Notes: generated by a model from the letters alone, not told the origin. Shown: positions 39,142-47,635, numbered from the stretch's first letter. The stretch: 53,350 nt of DNA from Actinomycetes bacterium (GCA_014190275.1 BJGE01000008.1:1-53350), one strand, 5' to 3'. Numbers and translations are program-made.

Positions 39142-39654
39142 GTGGAGATTGGCAAGGAGGTATTCGACACTTCCTCGGCCCCCGGCAATACCCTCGGACT
39201 TGTGAGTGCCCCCTTGCCCAACCCCCGGATGTACCGGGTGGCCGCCGACCCGAGTCTGCGAGTGCAGATTCTCGACCTAGGCCTGGCCTGTTGCGCCTTA
39301 GAGGTGGGCTCGGCCATTGCGACCGGATTGTTGGTGGAAACTGGGCTATTGGATGCGGCTGACGTGGGTGCGAGTCCGGCTTCTGGCACCACGATCTTGC
39401 TTATCTCAGGTACCAGCACCGATGCCCTAGCCCCCGCGGTGCTGCGTGCATGGGAGCAACTGCCCGAGCCAAAGGCGGCGGTCTCATTCGGGGCTTGCGC
39501 CAATACCGGCGGCCCGTACTGGGATGCCCCGACCGTGACCAAAGGCATTGATCAACTGGTGCCGGTAACTATTTACGTGCCCGGGTGCCCGCCGCGCCCC
39601 GAGGCGCTGATCGCCGGGCTGCTCAAGGTCCGCGACGAGATCGAGGTCGCGTGA
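39142..39654 (+). CDS. Second NuoB-like [4Fe-4S] subunit (paralogue)
   Basis: The protein of up to 170 residues is recognisably NuoB-like and keeps all four N2-type ligands: LACCALEV, FGACANTGG and [11 protein letters not shown]. The tandem CC and the GGPYWD region match NuoB and small subunits of group 4 hydrogenases. The start is uncertain: GTG 39142 or GTG 39202 (SAPLPNPRMYRV). A strong AAGGAGG at 39154-39160 is not followed by an obvious in-frame start. It leads an operon with a NuoC-like protein and a two-cluster ferredoxin, and lies divergent from korAB. The full nuoA-N operon sits elsewhere in this window. Confidence 0.85.
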   Translation: MEIGKEVFDTSSAPGNTLGLVSAPLPNPRMYRVAADPSLRVQILDLGLACCALEVGSAIATGLLVETGLLDAADVGASPASGTTILLISGTSTDALAPAVLRAWEQLPEPKAAVSFGACANTGGPYWDAPTVTKGIDQLVPVTIYVPGCPPRPEALIAGLLKVRDEIEVA

Positions 39655-40088
39655 TGCCTGAGATCGAGTCGGTGCTTTGGGCCGGCGAATTTAGGTCGCT
39701 GCGTACCCAGGGCTTCCTATTCTTTGATTTCTTGACGGCCTATGAACGCGATGGTCAACTGGCAGTTATTGCGCGAGTAGTAAACCTGGACACGAAGCAG
39801 TCGCTGCTGCTTACGGCCAAGGTGGACGCCGACCAAAACTCAATCGCGACTATTTCGGATCTGTATGCCGGAGCGGTTTGGCAGGAACGTGAAACCGCTG
39901 AGATGTTCGGGATCAAGTTCATCGGGCTCGGCGATACCCGGCCCCTACTCAGGCGGTCGATGCTCGCCCGCCCGCCCCTACTAAAGTCCAGTGTGCTCGC
40001 TGCTCGAATGTTGAAGCCGTGGCCGGGTCAGCCATCGCATCGCAAGCAGCAGCCGGTGGGGGTAGTTGATGATTGGCTGCAAGCATGA
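39654..40088 (+). CDS. NuoC-like subunit
   Basis: The 144-residue protein is short for NuoC. It contains the family signature AVWQERETAEMFGIKFIGL, and a WPGQPSHRKQQPVG stretch in the place of the canonical [12 protein letters not shown]. It resembles the C-domain of complex I and of related hydrogenases. The start ATG 39654 overlaps the nuoB2 stop, and its stop overlaps the ferredoxin start, so the three are coupled. No NuoD partner is encoded beside it. Confidence 0.8.
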   Translation: MPEIESVLWAGEFRSLRTQGFLFFDFLTAYERDGQLAVIARVVNLDTKQSLLLTAKVDADQNSIATISDLYAGAVWQERETAEMFGIKFIGLGDTRPLLRRSMLARPPLLKSSVLAARMLKPWPGQPSHRKQQPVGVVDDWLQA

Positions 40089-40459
40089 CAACTGGTGACC
40101 GCATGCCAGCTCACTCCCATGGCGTGATCGCTCTCACGGCATCCGCCTGCACCTCATGCATGATATGCGTCCGTGAGTGCCCAGTTTGGTGCATCGAACT
40201 CGAATGCCATGATGAAGAAGTAACCGAACCGGGAGCCCGCCGGCCGCGAACAGTCAGTGTGCTTGATGCCTTCACGATTGATTATGGACTATGCATGTAC
40301 TGCGGGATTTGTGTGGACTTGTGCCCGTTTGATGCGCTGGCTTGGCAGCCAGACTTTGATTACGCAGCTGGTAGCGCGGCCGGTCTGGTTCAAGGCATCA
40401 GCGAACTGGAATCCTGGCGAAATAATCTTGATGAGAGCCCGAAGGTCAGCGGTAGTTGA
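40085..40459 (+). CDS. NuoI-like 2[4Fe-4S] ferredoxin
   Basis: The 124-residue protein carries two full CxxCxxCxxxCP motifs ([12 protein letters not shown] and [12 protein letters not shown]), separated by about 25 residues as in NuoI. It is shorter than NuoI and has no membrane-anchoring N-terminus. It could accept electrons from KorAB and pass them to the NuoB2/NuoC2 pair. ATG 40085 overlaps the upstream stop (ATGA). Its 3' end overlaps the convergent yajQ by 14 bp. Confidence 0.85.
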   Translation: MTTGDRMPAHSHGVIALTASACTSCMICVRECPVWCIELECHDEEVTEPGARRPRTVSVLDAFTIDYGLCMYCGICVDLCPFDALAWQPDFDYAAGSAAGLVQGISELESWRNNLDESPKVSGS

Positions 40460-40937
40460 CGAACTGAACGGCAAAGTCGAGTTCAGCTTCTTTGACCAAA
40501 GCCTGCACAGCCTGTAGGTCATCGCGGCTCTTGCTCGAGACTCGAAGCTCCTCGCCCATCACCTGGGACTTAACGCCCTTGGGTCCGTCATCGCGGATTA
40601 GCTTGCCCAGCTTCTTCGCCTGCTCTTGGCTAATACCAGCCTTGAAGGTGCCGTCGATCTTGTACTCCTTGCCAGATGACCGGGGATCCTTGGCTTCGAA
40701 GCACTTAAGGCTCAATCCGCGCTTGATGATCTTTTCCTGGAAGACATCCAGCGCCGCCTTCGCTCGTTCCTCGGTGCCGGAGGTGATCTCCACCACTAAT
40801 TCGCCCTTCCACTCGATGGTGGTTCCGGTGTTCTTGAAGTCGAACCGTTGCGCTAACTCTTTCGCGGCTTGGTTCAGGGCGTTGTCGGCTTCTTGATGAT
40901 CGACTTTCGAGACGATGTCAAAGCTGCTATCGGCCAT
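40446..40937 (-). CDS. yajQ: YajQ family cyclic di-GMP-binding protein
   Basis: This 163-residue protein matches the YajQ/UPF0234 family from end to end: [20 protein letters not shown] at the start, [13 protein letters not shown], and the C-terminal [11 protein letters not shown]. Family members bind nucleotides, and some bind c-di-GMP; the role here is unknown. The start ATG 40937 has GAAGGAGGC upstream. The longer track ORF runs antisense through tRNA-Tyr. Confidence 0.92.
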   Translation of the reverse strand: MADSSFDIVSKVDHQEADNALNQAAKELAQRFDFKNTGTTIEWKGELVVEITSGTEERAKAALDVFQEKIIKRGLSLKCFEAKDPRSSGKEYKIDGTFKAGISQEQAKKLGKLIRDDGPKGVKSQVMGEELRVSSKSRDDLQAVQALVKEAELDFAVQFVNYR

Positions 40938-41051
40938 TTTGCCTCCTTCAGGAACGTGGGGATATCTTCGCGGAGCGCGGTAGTGGACACCTGACCGGGG
41001 TGGTGGCAGCAGCCTGTAGGGTGTGCCGCGTCCCGCCTTCGGGTGTGGCAA

Positions 41052-41137
41052 GGCAGGTTGCCCGAGTGGCCAATGGGAGCGGGCTGTAAACCCGTCGGTT
41101 AACGCCTTCGAAGGTTCGAATCCTTCACCTGCCACCA
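41052..41137 (+). tRNA. tRNA-Tyr (GUA)
   Basis: The gene folds with acceptor GGCAGGT/ACCTGCC, anticodon loop CTGTAAA (GTA), a long class II variable arm, and GGTTCGAATCC as the T-arm. CCA is encoded. It lies divergent from yajQ. Confidence 0.97.
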
Positions 41138-41154
41138 GCTCGGCCACCAGCTCG
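41131..41154 (+). repeat. Tandem 12-bp duplication of the tRNA-Tyr 3' end
   Basis: GCCACCAGCTCG occurs twice in a row; the first copy contains the last bases and CCA of tRNA-Tyr. It looks like a small slippage duplication. It is not long enough to be read as an attachment site. Confidence 0.75.
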
Positions 41155-41173
41155 GCCCCGTGCTCCGCGGGTG

Positions 41174-41731
41174 CTACCGAGTCCTTGACTCGTCATGCTC
41201 ATGGGCGAGGTGCCCGCCAATCAACACTCCGGTGACGAGGACGAGCATCAGTATCGTCATCACCGCATTTTGGAATGCTGGCTCCAGCCCATTCCACTTG
41301 GAGTTCAGATACATGATGAACCAGTTGCCGCCGACCGCCATAAAGCCGAAGAAGAAGACGGCCAAGCCGACGATGCCGCCGGCGTAGGTCCACTTTTGGG
41401 TATGTCCCCAGCGTGGGCAGGTGCGCGAGGCCTTTAGGCCCCGAACACCGGCGATGATCAGCAAGATGCCCGTGATCGACTCCCCGGCTATCACTCCCGC
41501 GTACCCGATGGCCTGGAACCAGGTGGCTTCGATGAATCGCCACTCGAATCCGCTATTCGCGGGCACTCCATCGCCGCTGATGACACCTTGTACGAAGGGC
41601 CAGTTACTCCCATTTGGATTCACTGGATTGGTGATGTTGTCGAAGGCAACCACTAGGTAGTAGGACGCGACCATTAAGACAAAGATTGAGGTAACAACGC
41701 GTGCCATGCGCCAAACTGACCAAGTAGCCAT
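41174..41731 (-). CDS. DUF2165 family membrane protein
   Basis: The 185-residue protein has four transmembrane helices and the family features VAFDNITNP after TM1, FVQGVISGD, and W-rich [14 protein letters not shown]. The function of DUF2165 is unknown. Divergent promoters are not obvious. The SDR gene lies upstream on the same strand, 17 bp away, so they may be cotranscribed. Confidence 0.8.
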   Translation of the reverse strand: MATWSVWRMARVVTSIFVLMVASYYLVVAFDNITNPVNPNGSNWPFVQGVISGDGVPANSGFEWRFIEATWFQAIGYAGVIAGESITGILLIIAGVRGLKASRTCPRWGHTQKWTYAGGIVGLAVFFFGFMAVGGNWFIMYLNSKWNGLEPAFQNAVMTILMLVLVTGVLIGGHLAHEHDESRTR

Positions 41732-41748
41732 GATGCACCCTTCAACAA

Positions 41749-42696
41749 CTAGTAAAATGGGTAGATAACACCGGTAAGCTGTTCGCTAACCTGCCAAAGT
41801 TGGCGGGCATCAGCGTAATTTAGCGCTGCTTTGGAGCGCCCGACGATCTTGGGATAACCCCGCGTTTCCAGGAAGCCGTCCGGGCCGACATAGGTGTCGC
41901 CGGCAAGGCCGGGTGCGGTCGCTGCGAACAGCGTGGGCAAGGCCCCCATCGCCGCCGATTGCGACATGATATTTCCGCTCAGTGCGGTCAACTTCGCCTC
42001 GACTGTGCTGCCGCGCATGCTCGGCCCGACACTTTGCAGGTTGGTTGAGGCGAACCCCGGGTGGGCAGCCAGAGCGAGGATTGAGAGGCGGGCTTGATCG
42101 ATGCGGCGTTGGAGTTCGGCCGTGAACAATAAATTGGCGAGCTTGCTTTGCCCGTAGGCCCGCCATTGTCGATAGTTCTGGTCACCCATCAGGTCATCAA
42201 AGTTCATCCGCCCCATGCGGTGGGCTTGGGAGGCGACGGTGACGACCCGGGAGTTTGGCACGGCTACTAGGGCGGGTAAGAGCAAACCGGTCAGGGCGAA
42301 GTGGCCTAGGTGGTTAGTGCCGATTTGCATCTCGAAGCCATCGGCGGTGACCCGCTTTGGGATGGCCATGATGCCGGCGTTATTGATGAGCAGGTCCAAG
42401 CCTTGGGGGTTGGCTAGCGCCCAGTCTTTGGCAAAGGCGCGCACCGAGGTGAGGTCGGCAAGATCGAGCCGGGCTAGTTCGACTTGCGCCGCCGGGGCGA
42501 GGGCGCGGATCCGACCCGCCGCCAAGTTGCCCTTCTCAAGGTCGCGGACCGCCATGGTTACTTTGGCGCCGTGCGCGGCGAGGGCCTCGGTGGTGCAAAA
42601 CCCCAGACCGGAGTTGGCCCCGGTGACGATTACGGTGCGTCCGGTTAGGTCCGGCAAATCGGAGGTATTCCACTTCGGTGCGGCGGGCTTATTCAT
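41749..42696 (-). CDS. Short-chain dehydrogenase/reductase
   Basis: The 315-residue SDR has the cofactor motif TGANSGLG near residue 26, the NNAG motif, and the YGQSKLAN active-site block with catalytic Tyr and Lys. The TVAS stretch holds the catalytic serine. Arg in AVRDLEKG after beta2 suggests NADP(H) preference. It resembles the retinol-dehydrogenase-like SDRs; the substrate is unknown. Confidence 0.88.
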   Translation of the reverse strand: MNKPAAPKWNTSDLPDLTGRTVIVTGANSGLGFCTTEALAAHGAKVTMAVRDLEKGNLAAGRIRALAPAAQVELARLDLADLTSVRAFAKDWALANPQGLDLLINNAGIMAIPKRVTADGFEMQIGTNHLGHFALTGLLLPALVAVPNSRVVTVASQAHRMGRMNFDDLMGDQNYRQWRAYGQSKLANLLFTAELQRRIDQARLSILALAAHPGFASTNLQSVGPSMRGSTVEAKLTALSGNIMSQSAAMGALPTLFAATAPGLAGDTYVGPDGFLETRGYPKIVGRSKAALNYADARQLWQVSEQLTGVIYPFY

Positions 42697-42786
42697 GCAC
42701 GAAGTATCGGGGTCAGTGGTAAAACCCGCAGTTTGGGTACCATTTTAGATCTTGACTGACTCTCTTGTACGCTTGCGGGGCTTTGT

Positions 42787-42859
42787 GCCCCAATAGCTCA
42801 GACGGCAGAGCGTCTCCATGGTAAGGAGAAGGTCTACGGTTCGATTCCGTATTGGGGCT
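42787..42859 (+). tRNA. tRNA-Thr (GGU)
   Basis: Acceptor stem GCCCCAA/TTGGGGC, anticodon arm TCTCC-ATGGTAA-GGAGA with anticodon GGT, and a standard T-arm (ACGGTTCGATTCCGT). CCA is not encoded. It lies 35 bp before tRNA-Met. Confidence 0.95.
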
Positions 42860-42894
42860 CGGATGGTGCACCCGCCCCCGCGGAGGCATCCCAA

Positions 42895-42967
42895 GGCGGG
42901 GTAGCTCAGTTGGTAGAGCAAGCGGCTCATAATCGCTGTGTCGCCGGTTCAAGTCCGGCCTCCGCTA
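42895..42967 (+). tRNA. tRNA-Met (CAU), elongator
   Basis: The acceptor is GGCGGGG/CTCCGCT with G-U pairs, the anticodon loop CTCATAA gives CAT, and the T-arm is GCCGGTTCAAGTCCGGC. It lacks the GGG/CCC anticodon stem and the 1-72 mismatch of initiators, so it is read as elongator. CCA is not encoded. Confidence 0.92.
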
Positions 42968-43043
42968 CTTCGCAAGGAGAAGGAAAAGGGTTGCGCGACC
43001 GCGTGACCGCTAGGCGAGTTGCTCAAGGGAAAGAGGAAGTGCC

Positions 43044-43211
43044 GTGGCCAAGGCCAGCGACGTACGACCAAAGATCACCATGGCGTGCGAAGAATGCAAG
43101 GATCGCAATTACATAACCAAGAAGAACCGCCGCAACGATCCAGATCGTCTTGAGGCCAAGAAGTTCTGCCCGAAGTGCAATAAGCACACCGTGCACAAAG
43201 AGACCCGCTAG
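43044..43211 (+). CDS. rpmG: 50S ribosomal protein L33
   Basis: The 55-residue protein is absent from the ORF track because it is short. It starts at GTG with AAGAGGAAG upstream and reads [20 protein letters not shown]. The zinc-ribbon cysteines are CEEC and CPKC, making this a zinc-binding (C+) L33. It follows tRNA-Thr and tRNA-Met and precedes the MaoC pair, a conserved actinomycete order. Confidence 0.95.
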   Translation: MAKASDVRPKITMACEECKDRNYITKKNRRNDPDRLEAKKFCPKCNKHTVHKETR

Positions 43212-43228
43212 TTCTGCGTCGCTGACCG

Positions 43229-43681
43229 ATGGCGCTCAATCCGGATTTCATTGGCCGCACCTATCCGCCGAGTGAGCCCTATCTCGTCGGTCGCGAGAAG
43301 ATTCGCGAATTCGCGCGGGCCATTGGCGATGTTAATCCGGCATACCACGAGGTGGCAGCAGCCCAAGGGTTGGGTTACGCCGATGTGGTGGCGCCGCCTA
43401 CCTTCGCTTTCACTTTCGTCTTCGCATCCACCGAAGTAGTAGTGATGGATCCTGACCTTGGGCTTGACTACACCAAGGTGGTTCACGGTGAAGAGTCCTT
43501 CAGCTACTCCCGGCCGATAGTTGCCGGCGATGAACTAGTCGTCATCAATACGATCGAAAATATTCGGGCTGCTGCAGGAAATGACATGATCACCGTCAAG
43601 AGTACGGTCAGTACGACGTCGGGCGAGCCCGTTGTTGTCACCTCGATGGTGATTGTCGCTCGCGGGACGGATGCCCAATGA
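43229..43681 (+). CDS. hadA: MaoC-type dehydratase, N-domain (HadA-like)
   Basis: The 150-residue hot-dog fold protein resembles HadA of the mycobacterial FAS-II 3-hydroxyacyl-ACP dehydratase: YLVGREKIREFARAIGD, GYADVVAPPTFAF, and HGEESFSYSRPIVAGDEL. It lacks the catalytic Asp/His hydratase-2 signature, which its partner carries. The pair would form a heterodimer acting on a (3R)-hydroxyacyl thioester. It overlaps hadB by ATGA. Whether the host makes mycolic acids is not shown here. Confidence 0.85.
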   Translation: MALNPDFIGRTYPPSEPYLVGREKIREFARAIGDVNPAYHEVAAAQGLGYADVVAPPTFAFTFVFASTEVVVMDPDLGLDYTKVVHGEESFSYSRPIVAGDELVVINTIENIRAAAGNDMITVKSTVSTTSGEPVVVTSMVIVARGTDAQ

Positions 43682-44106
43682 CCGCGAAGTTGAAATTCGC
43701 TAATGTCGAAGTGGGCACGAAACTGCCGGCTCTGTCGGTTCCGATTCAGCGCGTTGACTTAATCAGGTATGCGGGTGCCTCCGGTGACTTCAACATCATC
43801 CATTGGAATGAGCGCTTCGCCACCTCGGTCGGACTGCCAAATGTGATCGCCCACGGGATGTTCACGATGGCATCAGCGGTACGGGTCGTTACCGATTGGG
43901 TGGGCGATCCAGGGGCTGTTGTCGAGTATGGAGTCCGCTTCACTCGACCCGTGCCGGTACCCGATGATGGGGTTGGCGCACTACTGGAAATCAGTGGCGA
44001 GGTAACCGAGTTACTAGATGCGGGCCGCGTGCGGGTCACTTTGACGGCAGCCAGCGCCGGGCAAACGGTGCTCGGCAAAGCACAGGCTGTGGTTCAGCTC
44101 GCGTGA
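43678..44106 (+). CDS. hadB: MaoC-type dehydratase, catalytic subunit (HadB-like)
   Basis: The 142-residue hot-dog protein contains the hydratase-2 motif SGDFNIIHWNERFATSVGL with Asp and His, and IAHGMF. It matches HadB, the catalytic half of a (3R)-hydroxyacyl dehydratase. It overlaps hadA and the next gene, indicating one operon. Confidence 0.87.
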   Translation: MTAKLKFANVEVGTKLPALSVPIQRVDLIRYAGASGDFNIIHWNERFATSVGLPNVIAHGMFTMASAVRVVTDWVGDPGAVVEYGVRFTRPVPVPDDGVGALLEISGEVTELLDAGRVRVTLTAASAGQTVLGKAQAVVQLA

Positions 44107-45068
44107 GCGCACCCCCGAGCGAGATCATCGACCTAGCGGAGCGCCGGCAGGCAGCTCGCGTGGCGCGCGACTTCGAACTCGCGGATCAACTTCGCGACCA
44201 GATTTCATCGGCGGGCTGGATCCTGGCCGATACCCCAGCTGGATTCGCCCTTTCGGTGAAGCCGCCATTCAAAGTTCATCCAACCCTCGCCGATGTGCTC
44301 ATGGACCCCGGTTACATCATTGACGCCAACGACCCAACGGCGGTGAGCCACGGCGGATGTGGTGTCGGGATCATCGTGGACGGTTGGCGCACAGATGTAC
44401 GCACCTGCTTGACCGCCCTCTTGGAGTTCGCCCCCGCGCAGGTTCAGATCATCGTTCTTGATCTGGGCAATGTCGATGGCGCGGGACTGGTGGCGCATGA
44501 AATTGGTATGGAGTACCAAGACCGCGTTCGCGTCATCCATGTGGCCCAGACTTTGGAGCAAGTTGGTTGGGGTAGGGCGACCGGTGCGCTCATTGAGTTG
44601 GATCCGGCCGCGGCTCACGTTGTCATGGACCTCTCCTCGGTTTTGACCGGTGACGCGATCACACCTTTATTAGCGGCGTTGCATGAGCCAGGTGTTATCG
44701 CCGCAGGCTGGAAAGGCACCAACGTCGATGTCAGTGACTGGCGATCGGTAGTTGACGCAGGTCCGGGCGAGGTGGATGTGCTCTTGGGTTACCTGATGGT
44801 TGTCGATAGAACAGCAGCGCTAGCGACACCGCCAAATCCAAAGGCGAAGTTCTATCGCAATGGCGACCTTGAATGGTCATTGCTGCTGCGGGCTGCCGGG
44901 GGGCGCTTAGTGGTGCCTGCCGATCACCTCCCGGTTGAGCAGGGCCGGCACCATGGGTATCACGACTCAGACCCGGAACTGAGAAGTCGGGAGTCGAAGA
45001 AAAACTACGACCGACTCCTTCAACAATTTCGTGGACGTGTTGACATATTGGCACCTAGATCCTCATAG
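44103..45068 (+). CDS. Glycosyltransferase-like protein with CysRS C-terminal-like domain
   Basis: The 321-residue protein has an N-terminal segment (about 8-55: AERRQAARVARDFELADQLRDQI..GWILADTPAGF) that looks like the small C-terminal helical domain of cysteinyl-tRNA synthetase. A Rossmann-like domain follows, with features of a GT-A glycosyltransferase (IIVDGWRTDVRTCLTALLEF, IVLDLGNVDGAGL, MDLSSVLTGDAI). No active-site HIGH/KMSKS motifs are present, so it is not an aminoacyl-tRNA synthetase. No clear DxD is obvious, so catalytic activity is uncertain. It lies between hadB and murB and overlaps hadB by ATGA-type coupling. Confidence 0.65.
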   Translation: MSAPPSEIIDLAERRQAARVARDFELADQLRDQISSAGWILADTPAGFALSVKPPFKVHPTLADVLMDPGYIIDANDPTAVSHGGCGVGIIVDGWRTDVRTCLTALLEFAPAQVQIIVLDLGNVDGAGLVAHEIGMEYQDRVRVIHVAQTLEQVGWGRATGALIELDPAAAHVVMDLSSVLTGDAITPLLAALHEPGVIAAGWKGTNVDVSDWRSVVDAGPGEVDVLLGYLMVVDRTAALATPPNPKAKFYRNGDLEWSLLLRAAGGRLVVPADHLPVEQGRHHGYHDSDPELRSRESKKNYDRLLQQFRGRVDILAPRSS

Positions 45069-45078
45069 GCTGAGGGCT

Positions 45079-46107
45079 ATGCGCCTAGCCGACCTCACGA
45101 CGATGGGTGTTGGCGGTAGGCCGGATGTGCTGCGGACATGTACCGCGACCAATGAACTCATCGAGCGGGTGCGGCGGCTAGACGATGCGCGCGAGGCCGT
45201 ACTGATCCTTGGAGGCGGTAGCAATATCTTGATGGGGGATGGCCCATTTCATGGCACCGTGCTCCAGATCGCGACCCGAGGGATCGAGATCGAAGTTGGC
45301 GATGATGCGGTGCGGTTGACGGTGGCGGCCGGTGAGCCCTGGGATGCCTTGGTCGAACTGAGCGTCGTCAATGGCTGGTCTGGGATCGAAGCCCTCTCGG
45401 GAATCCCGGGCTTGGTGGGGGCAACCCCGATTCAAAATGTTGGGGCCTACGGACAAGAGATCTCGCAGGTGATCGAATCAGTCCGGGTACTTGATCGGGC
45501 CAATGGTTCAGTGGAAGTCCTCGATAACGCCGAGTGTCAATTTGAATATCGCTCTAGCATCTTCAAGCGGAAACCAAATCGATGGTTGATTGTCGCGGTC
45601 ACGCTCGAGTTGCGCATTGATGCGAACTGCATTGTTCGATACGCCGAACTGGCAGCCACCTTGGGTATCGAAATTGGCGGGTTGGCCGCTCCGGGCGAGG
45701 TGAGGTCGGCTGTGCTTGCGCTGCGGGCGGCAAAAGGCATGGTTCTTGACGCCAACGACGAAGATAGCCGCAGTGTTGGGTCATTCTTCACCAACCCGAT
45801 AGTTACCGTTGAGATTGCAGCGGGGATCCCGCCTGGTTGCCCAAGGTACCCGGCCACCACCGGTGTGAAATTGAGTGCCGCTTGGTTAATTGACCAAGCC
45901 GGAGTGAGGAAAGGCTGGAGGCTAACGGAAAGTTCACCAGTTCGAGTTTCCAACAAGCACTCGTTGGCCATAGTTGCTGCGCGTGGTGCAACAGCAACCG
46001 AGGTAATAGAACTAGCGTCACATATTCAAAAATTGGTGATGGCGAAGTACGGAATCCTGCTGGACCCGGAGCCCACTTTGGTCAACTGCACCCTCGGCGC
46101 CGCTTGA
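45079..46107 (+). CDS. murB: UDP-N-acetylmuramate dehydrogenase
   Basis: The 342-residue FAD enzyme reduces UDP-GlcNAc-enolpyruvate to UDP-MurNAc in peptidoglycan synthesis. Motifs include LILGGGSNILMGDGPF, LSGIPGLVGATPIQNVGAYGQEI, FEYRSSIFK, and the serine acid block SVGSFFTNPIV. C-terminal HSLAIVAARGATATE is typical. I start at ATG 45079 (MRLADLTTMGVGG); GTG 45031 would extend into the upstream gene. Confidence 0.94.
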   Translation: MRLADLTTMGVGGRPDVLRTCTATNELIERVRRLDDAREAVLILGGGSNILMGDGPFHGTVLQIATRGIEIEVGDDAVRLTVAAGEPWDALVELSVVNGWSGIEALSGIPGLVGATPIQNVGAYGQEISQVIESVRVLDRANGSVEVLDNAECQFEYRSSIFKRKPNRWLIVAVTLELRIDANCIVRYAELAATLGIEIGGLAAPGEVRSAVLALRAAKGMVLDANDEDSRSVGSFFTNPIVTVEIAAGIPPGCPRYPATTGVKLSAAWLIDQAGVRKGWRLTESSPVRVSNKHSLAIVAARGATATEVIELASHIQKLVMAKYGILLDPEPTLVNCTLGAA

Positions 46108-46115
46108 GATTGTCA

Positions 46116-46149
46116 CTCGGCTTCAAGCCATTTACTTGGCTTCGCCGAG
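46116..46149. terminator. Hairpin at the murB/aminotransferase convergent junction
   Basis: CTCGGC..AAGCCA and TGGCTT..GCCGAG form two stacked 6-bp stems. The aminotransferase stop codon (TTA on the plus strand) lies in the 6-nt loop. There is no T-run, so a bidirectional terminator role is tentative. Confidence 0.4.
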
Positions 46150-47346
46150 CAGCACCGCCATGCGGGTGACGCCTTCTACGATGTCTTCGTCACTTAGGGC
46201 ATATGAGAGTCGGAGGTAGCCGGGTGTACCGAAAGCCTCACCTGGCACCACCGCAACTTCCGCCTCGTCCAAAATGACATCGGCGAGATCGGCCGACGAA
46301 GTAATGGCCTTGCCGCGAATCGATTTGCCAATGAGGCCCTTGACCGACGGGTAAACGTAAAAGGCGCCCTCGGGTAAAGGGCAGTTAACACCAGGGATGG
46401 CATCGAGCAGGCCGGTGATCAGTTTGCGCCGGCGATCAAATGCGAGCTTCATCTCATCGACCGCAGCAAGGTCGCCGGACACTGCGGCAAGAGCTGCAAG
46501 CTGCGAAATATTCACGACATTCGAAGTGGAGTGTGATTGCAGGTTGGTCGCAGCCTTGATGACATCGAGCGGCCCGATCATCCAGCCCACCCGCCAGCCG
46601 GTCATGGCATAGGTTTTTGCTACCCCATTGACGATCACGCAGGTTTCAGCCAGTCCGGGCACGAGAACGGGCATCGATGAAAACTCGGTATCCCCATAGA
46701 CGAGGTGCTCATAGATCTCATCGGTAACCACCCAGATGCCATTAGCAAGTGCCCATTCGCCGATCGCCTTGACTTCGGCCGGTGAGTAAACCGCACCGGT
46801 TGGGTTCGAGGGTGAGACAAAAACTAAAAGCTTGGTCCGCGGGGTGCGAGCGGCCTCAAGCTGGGCAACGCTGGCCCGGTACCCGCTGGTCTCATCGGTC
46901 ATTATTTCAACCGGTACCCCTCCGGCCAGCCGGATGGCTTCTGGGTAGGTGGTCCAGTAGGGGGCGGGCAAGATCGCTTCGTCCCCTGGGTCAAGGAGCG
47001 CGGCGAAGGCGTTGTAGAGCGCATGCTTACCGCCATTGGTGACCAGGACTTGGGCTGCGGTGACCCGGTAGCCCGAATCGCGCAGGGTTTTCGCAGCGAT
47101 GGCCTCTTTGAGTTCTGGCAGCCCACCGGCTGGGGTGTACCGATGCCACTTGGGCAACTTGGCGGCGGCGATAGCCGCCTCGACGATGTAGTCGGGGGTC
47201 GGAAAGTCAGGTTCCCCGGCCCCAAATCCAATAACGGGCCGGCCGGCCGCCTTCAGGGCCTTGGCTTTGGCATCAACGGCCAAAGTCGCCGATTCGGTAA
47301 TGGCGGCGATCCGGCGGGAGACTCTGGGGGCAGGTGTAGTGGGCAT
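46132..47346 (-). CDS. aspC: Pyridoxal-phosphate aspartate aminotransferase
   Basis: The 404-residue fold-type I aminotransferase has the PLP lysine in [13 protein letters not shown], the substrate-binding arginine near the C-terminus ([12 protein letters not shown]), and the typical [13 protein letters not shown] and PSNPTGAVY blocks. Class Ib aspartate aminotransferase is the best fit (AspAT 1b-like: [12 protein letters not shown]). Specificity for aspartate is inferred from family. Confidence 0.88.
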   Translation of the reverse strand: MPTTPAPRVSRRIAAITESATLAVDAKAKALKAAGRPVIGFGAGEPDFPTPDYIVEAAIAAAKLPKWHRYTPAGGLPELKEAIAAKTLRDSGYRVTAAQVLVTNGGKHALYNAFAALLDPGDEAILPAPYWTTYPEAIRLAGGVPVEIMTDETSGYRASVAQLEAARTPRTKLLVFVSPSNPTGAVYSPAEVKAIGEWALANGIWVVTDEIYEHLVYGDTEFSSMPVLVPGLAETCVIVNGVAKTYAMTGWRVGWMIGPLDVIKAATNLQSHSTSNVVNISQLAALAAVSGDLAAVDEMKLAFDRRRKLITGLLDAIPGVNCPLPEGAFYVYPSVKGLIGKSIRGKAITSSADLADVILDEAEVAVVPGEAFGTPGYLRLSYALSDEDIVEGVTRMAVLLGEAK

Positions 47347-47428
47347 TCCCCGAGTATTTCAGGTGGCCCACCGACCGGATTGGACCCCTCTGCGGTGGGA
47401 CCGTAGACTCTCGCAAGCGGTTGGTCCG

Positions 47429-47458
47429 TTGGCGTCAGCCTGCCCACAGGTTGATACT
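47429..47458 (+). promoter_or_regulatory. Putative promoter of tRNA-Trp / secE-nusG
   Basis: TTGGCG (47429-47434) and GATACT (47453-47458) are separated by 18 bp, with the tRNA starting 12 bp later. The elements match the -35/-10 consensus only partly. Confidence 0.35.
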
Positions 47459-47469
47459 CGGTCGGCCAA

Positions 47470-47542
47470 AGGGTCGTAGCTCAATTGGTAGAGCACCGGT
47501 CTCCAAAACCGGCGGTTGGGGGTTCAAGTCCCTCCGGCCCTG
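47470..47542 (+). tRNA. tRNA-Trp (CCA)
   Basis: Acceptor AGGGTCG/CGGCCCT, anticodon arm CCGGT-CTCCAAA-ACCGG (anticodon CCA), and T-arm GGGGGTTCAAGTCCCTC. The 3' CCA is not encoded. It precedes secE-nusG, the widely conserved order. Confidence 0.97.
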
Positions 47543-47635
47543 CGGAGATGCACGAAACGCACGGCCAGCACAAAAAGCACTACCGGCTCCACCTGAACCA
47601 TGACGGCAGTTTAAGTAACGTAACGAAGGCGAGTG

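Noticed and set aside
40938-41147. N-terminal extension of YajQ
   Set aside because: It is translated from the complement of tRNA-Tyr; the family starts at MADSSFDIV.
41131-41154. tRNA-Tyr 3' repeat as a phage attachment site
   Set aside because: The repeat units are adjacent with nothing inserted, only 12 bp long, and no integrase is nearby.
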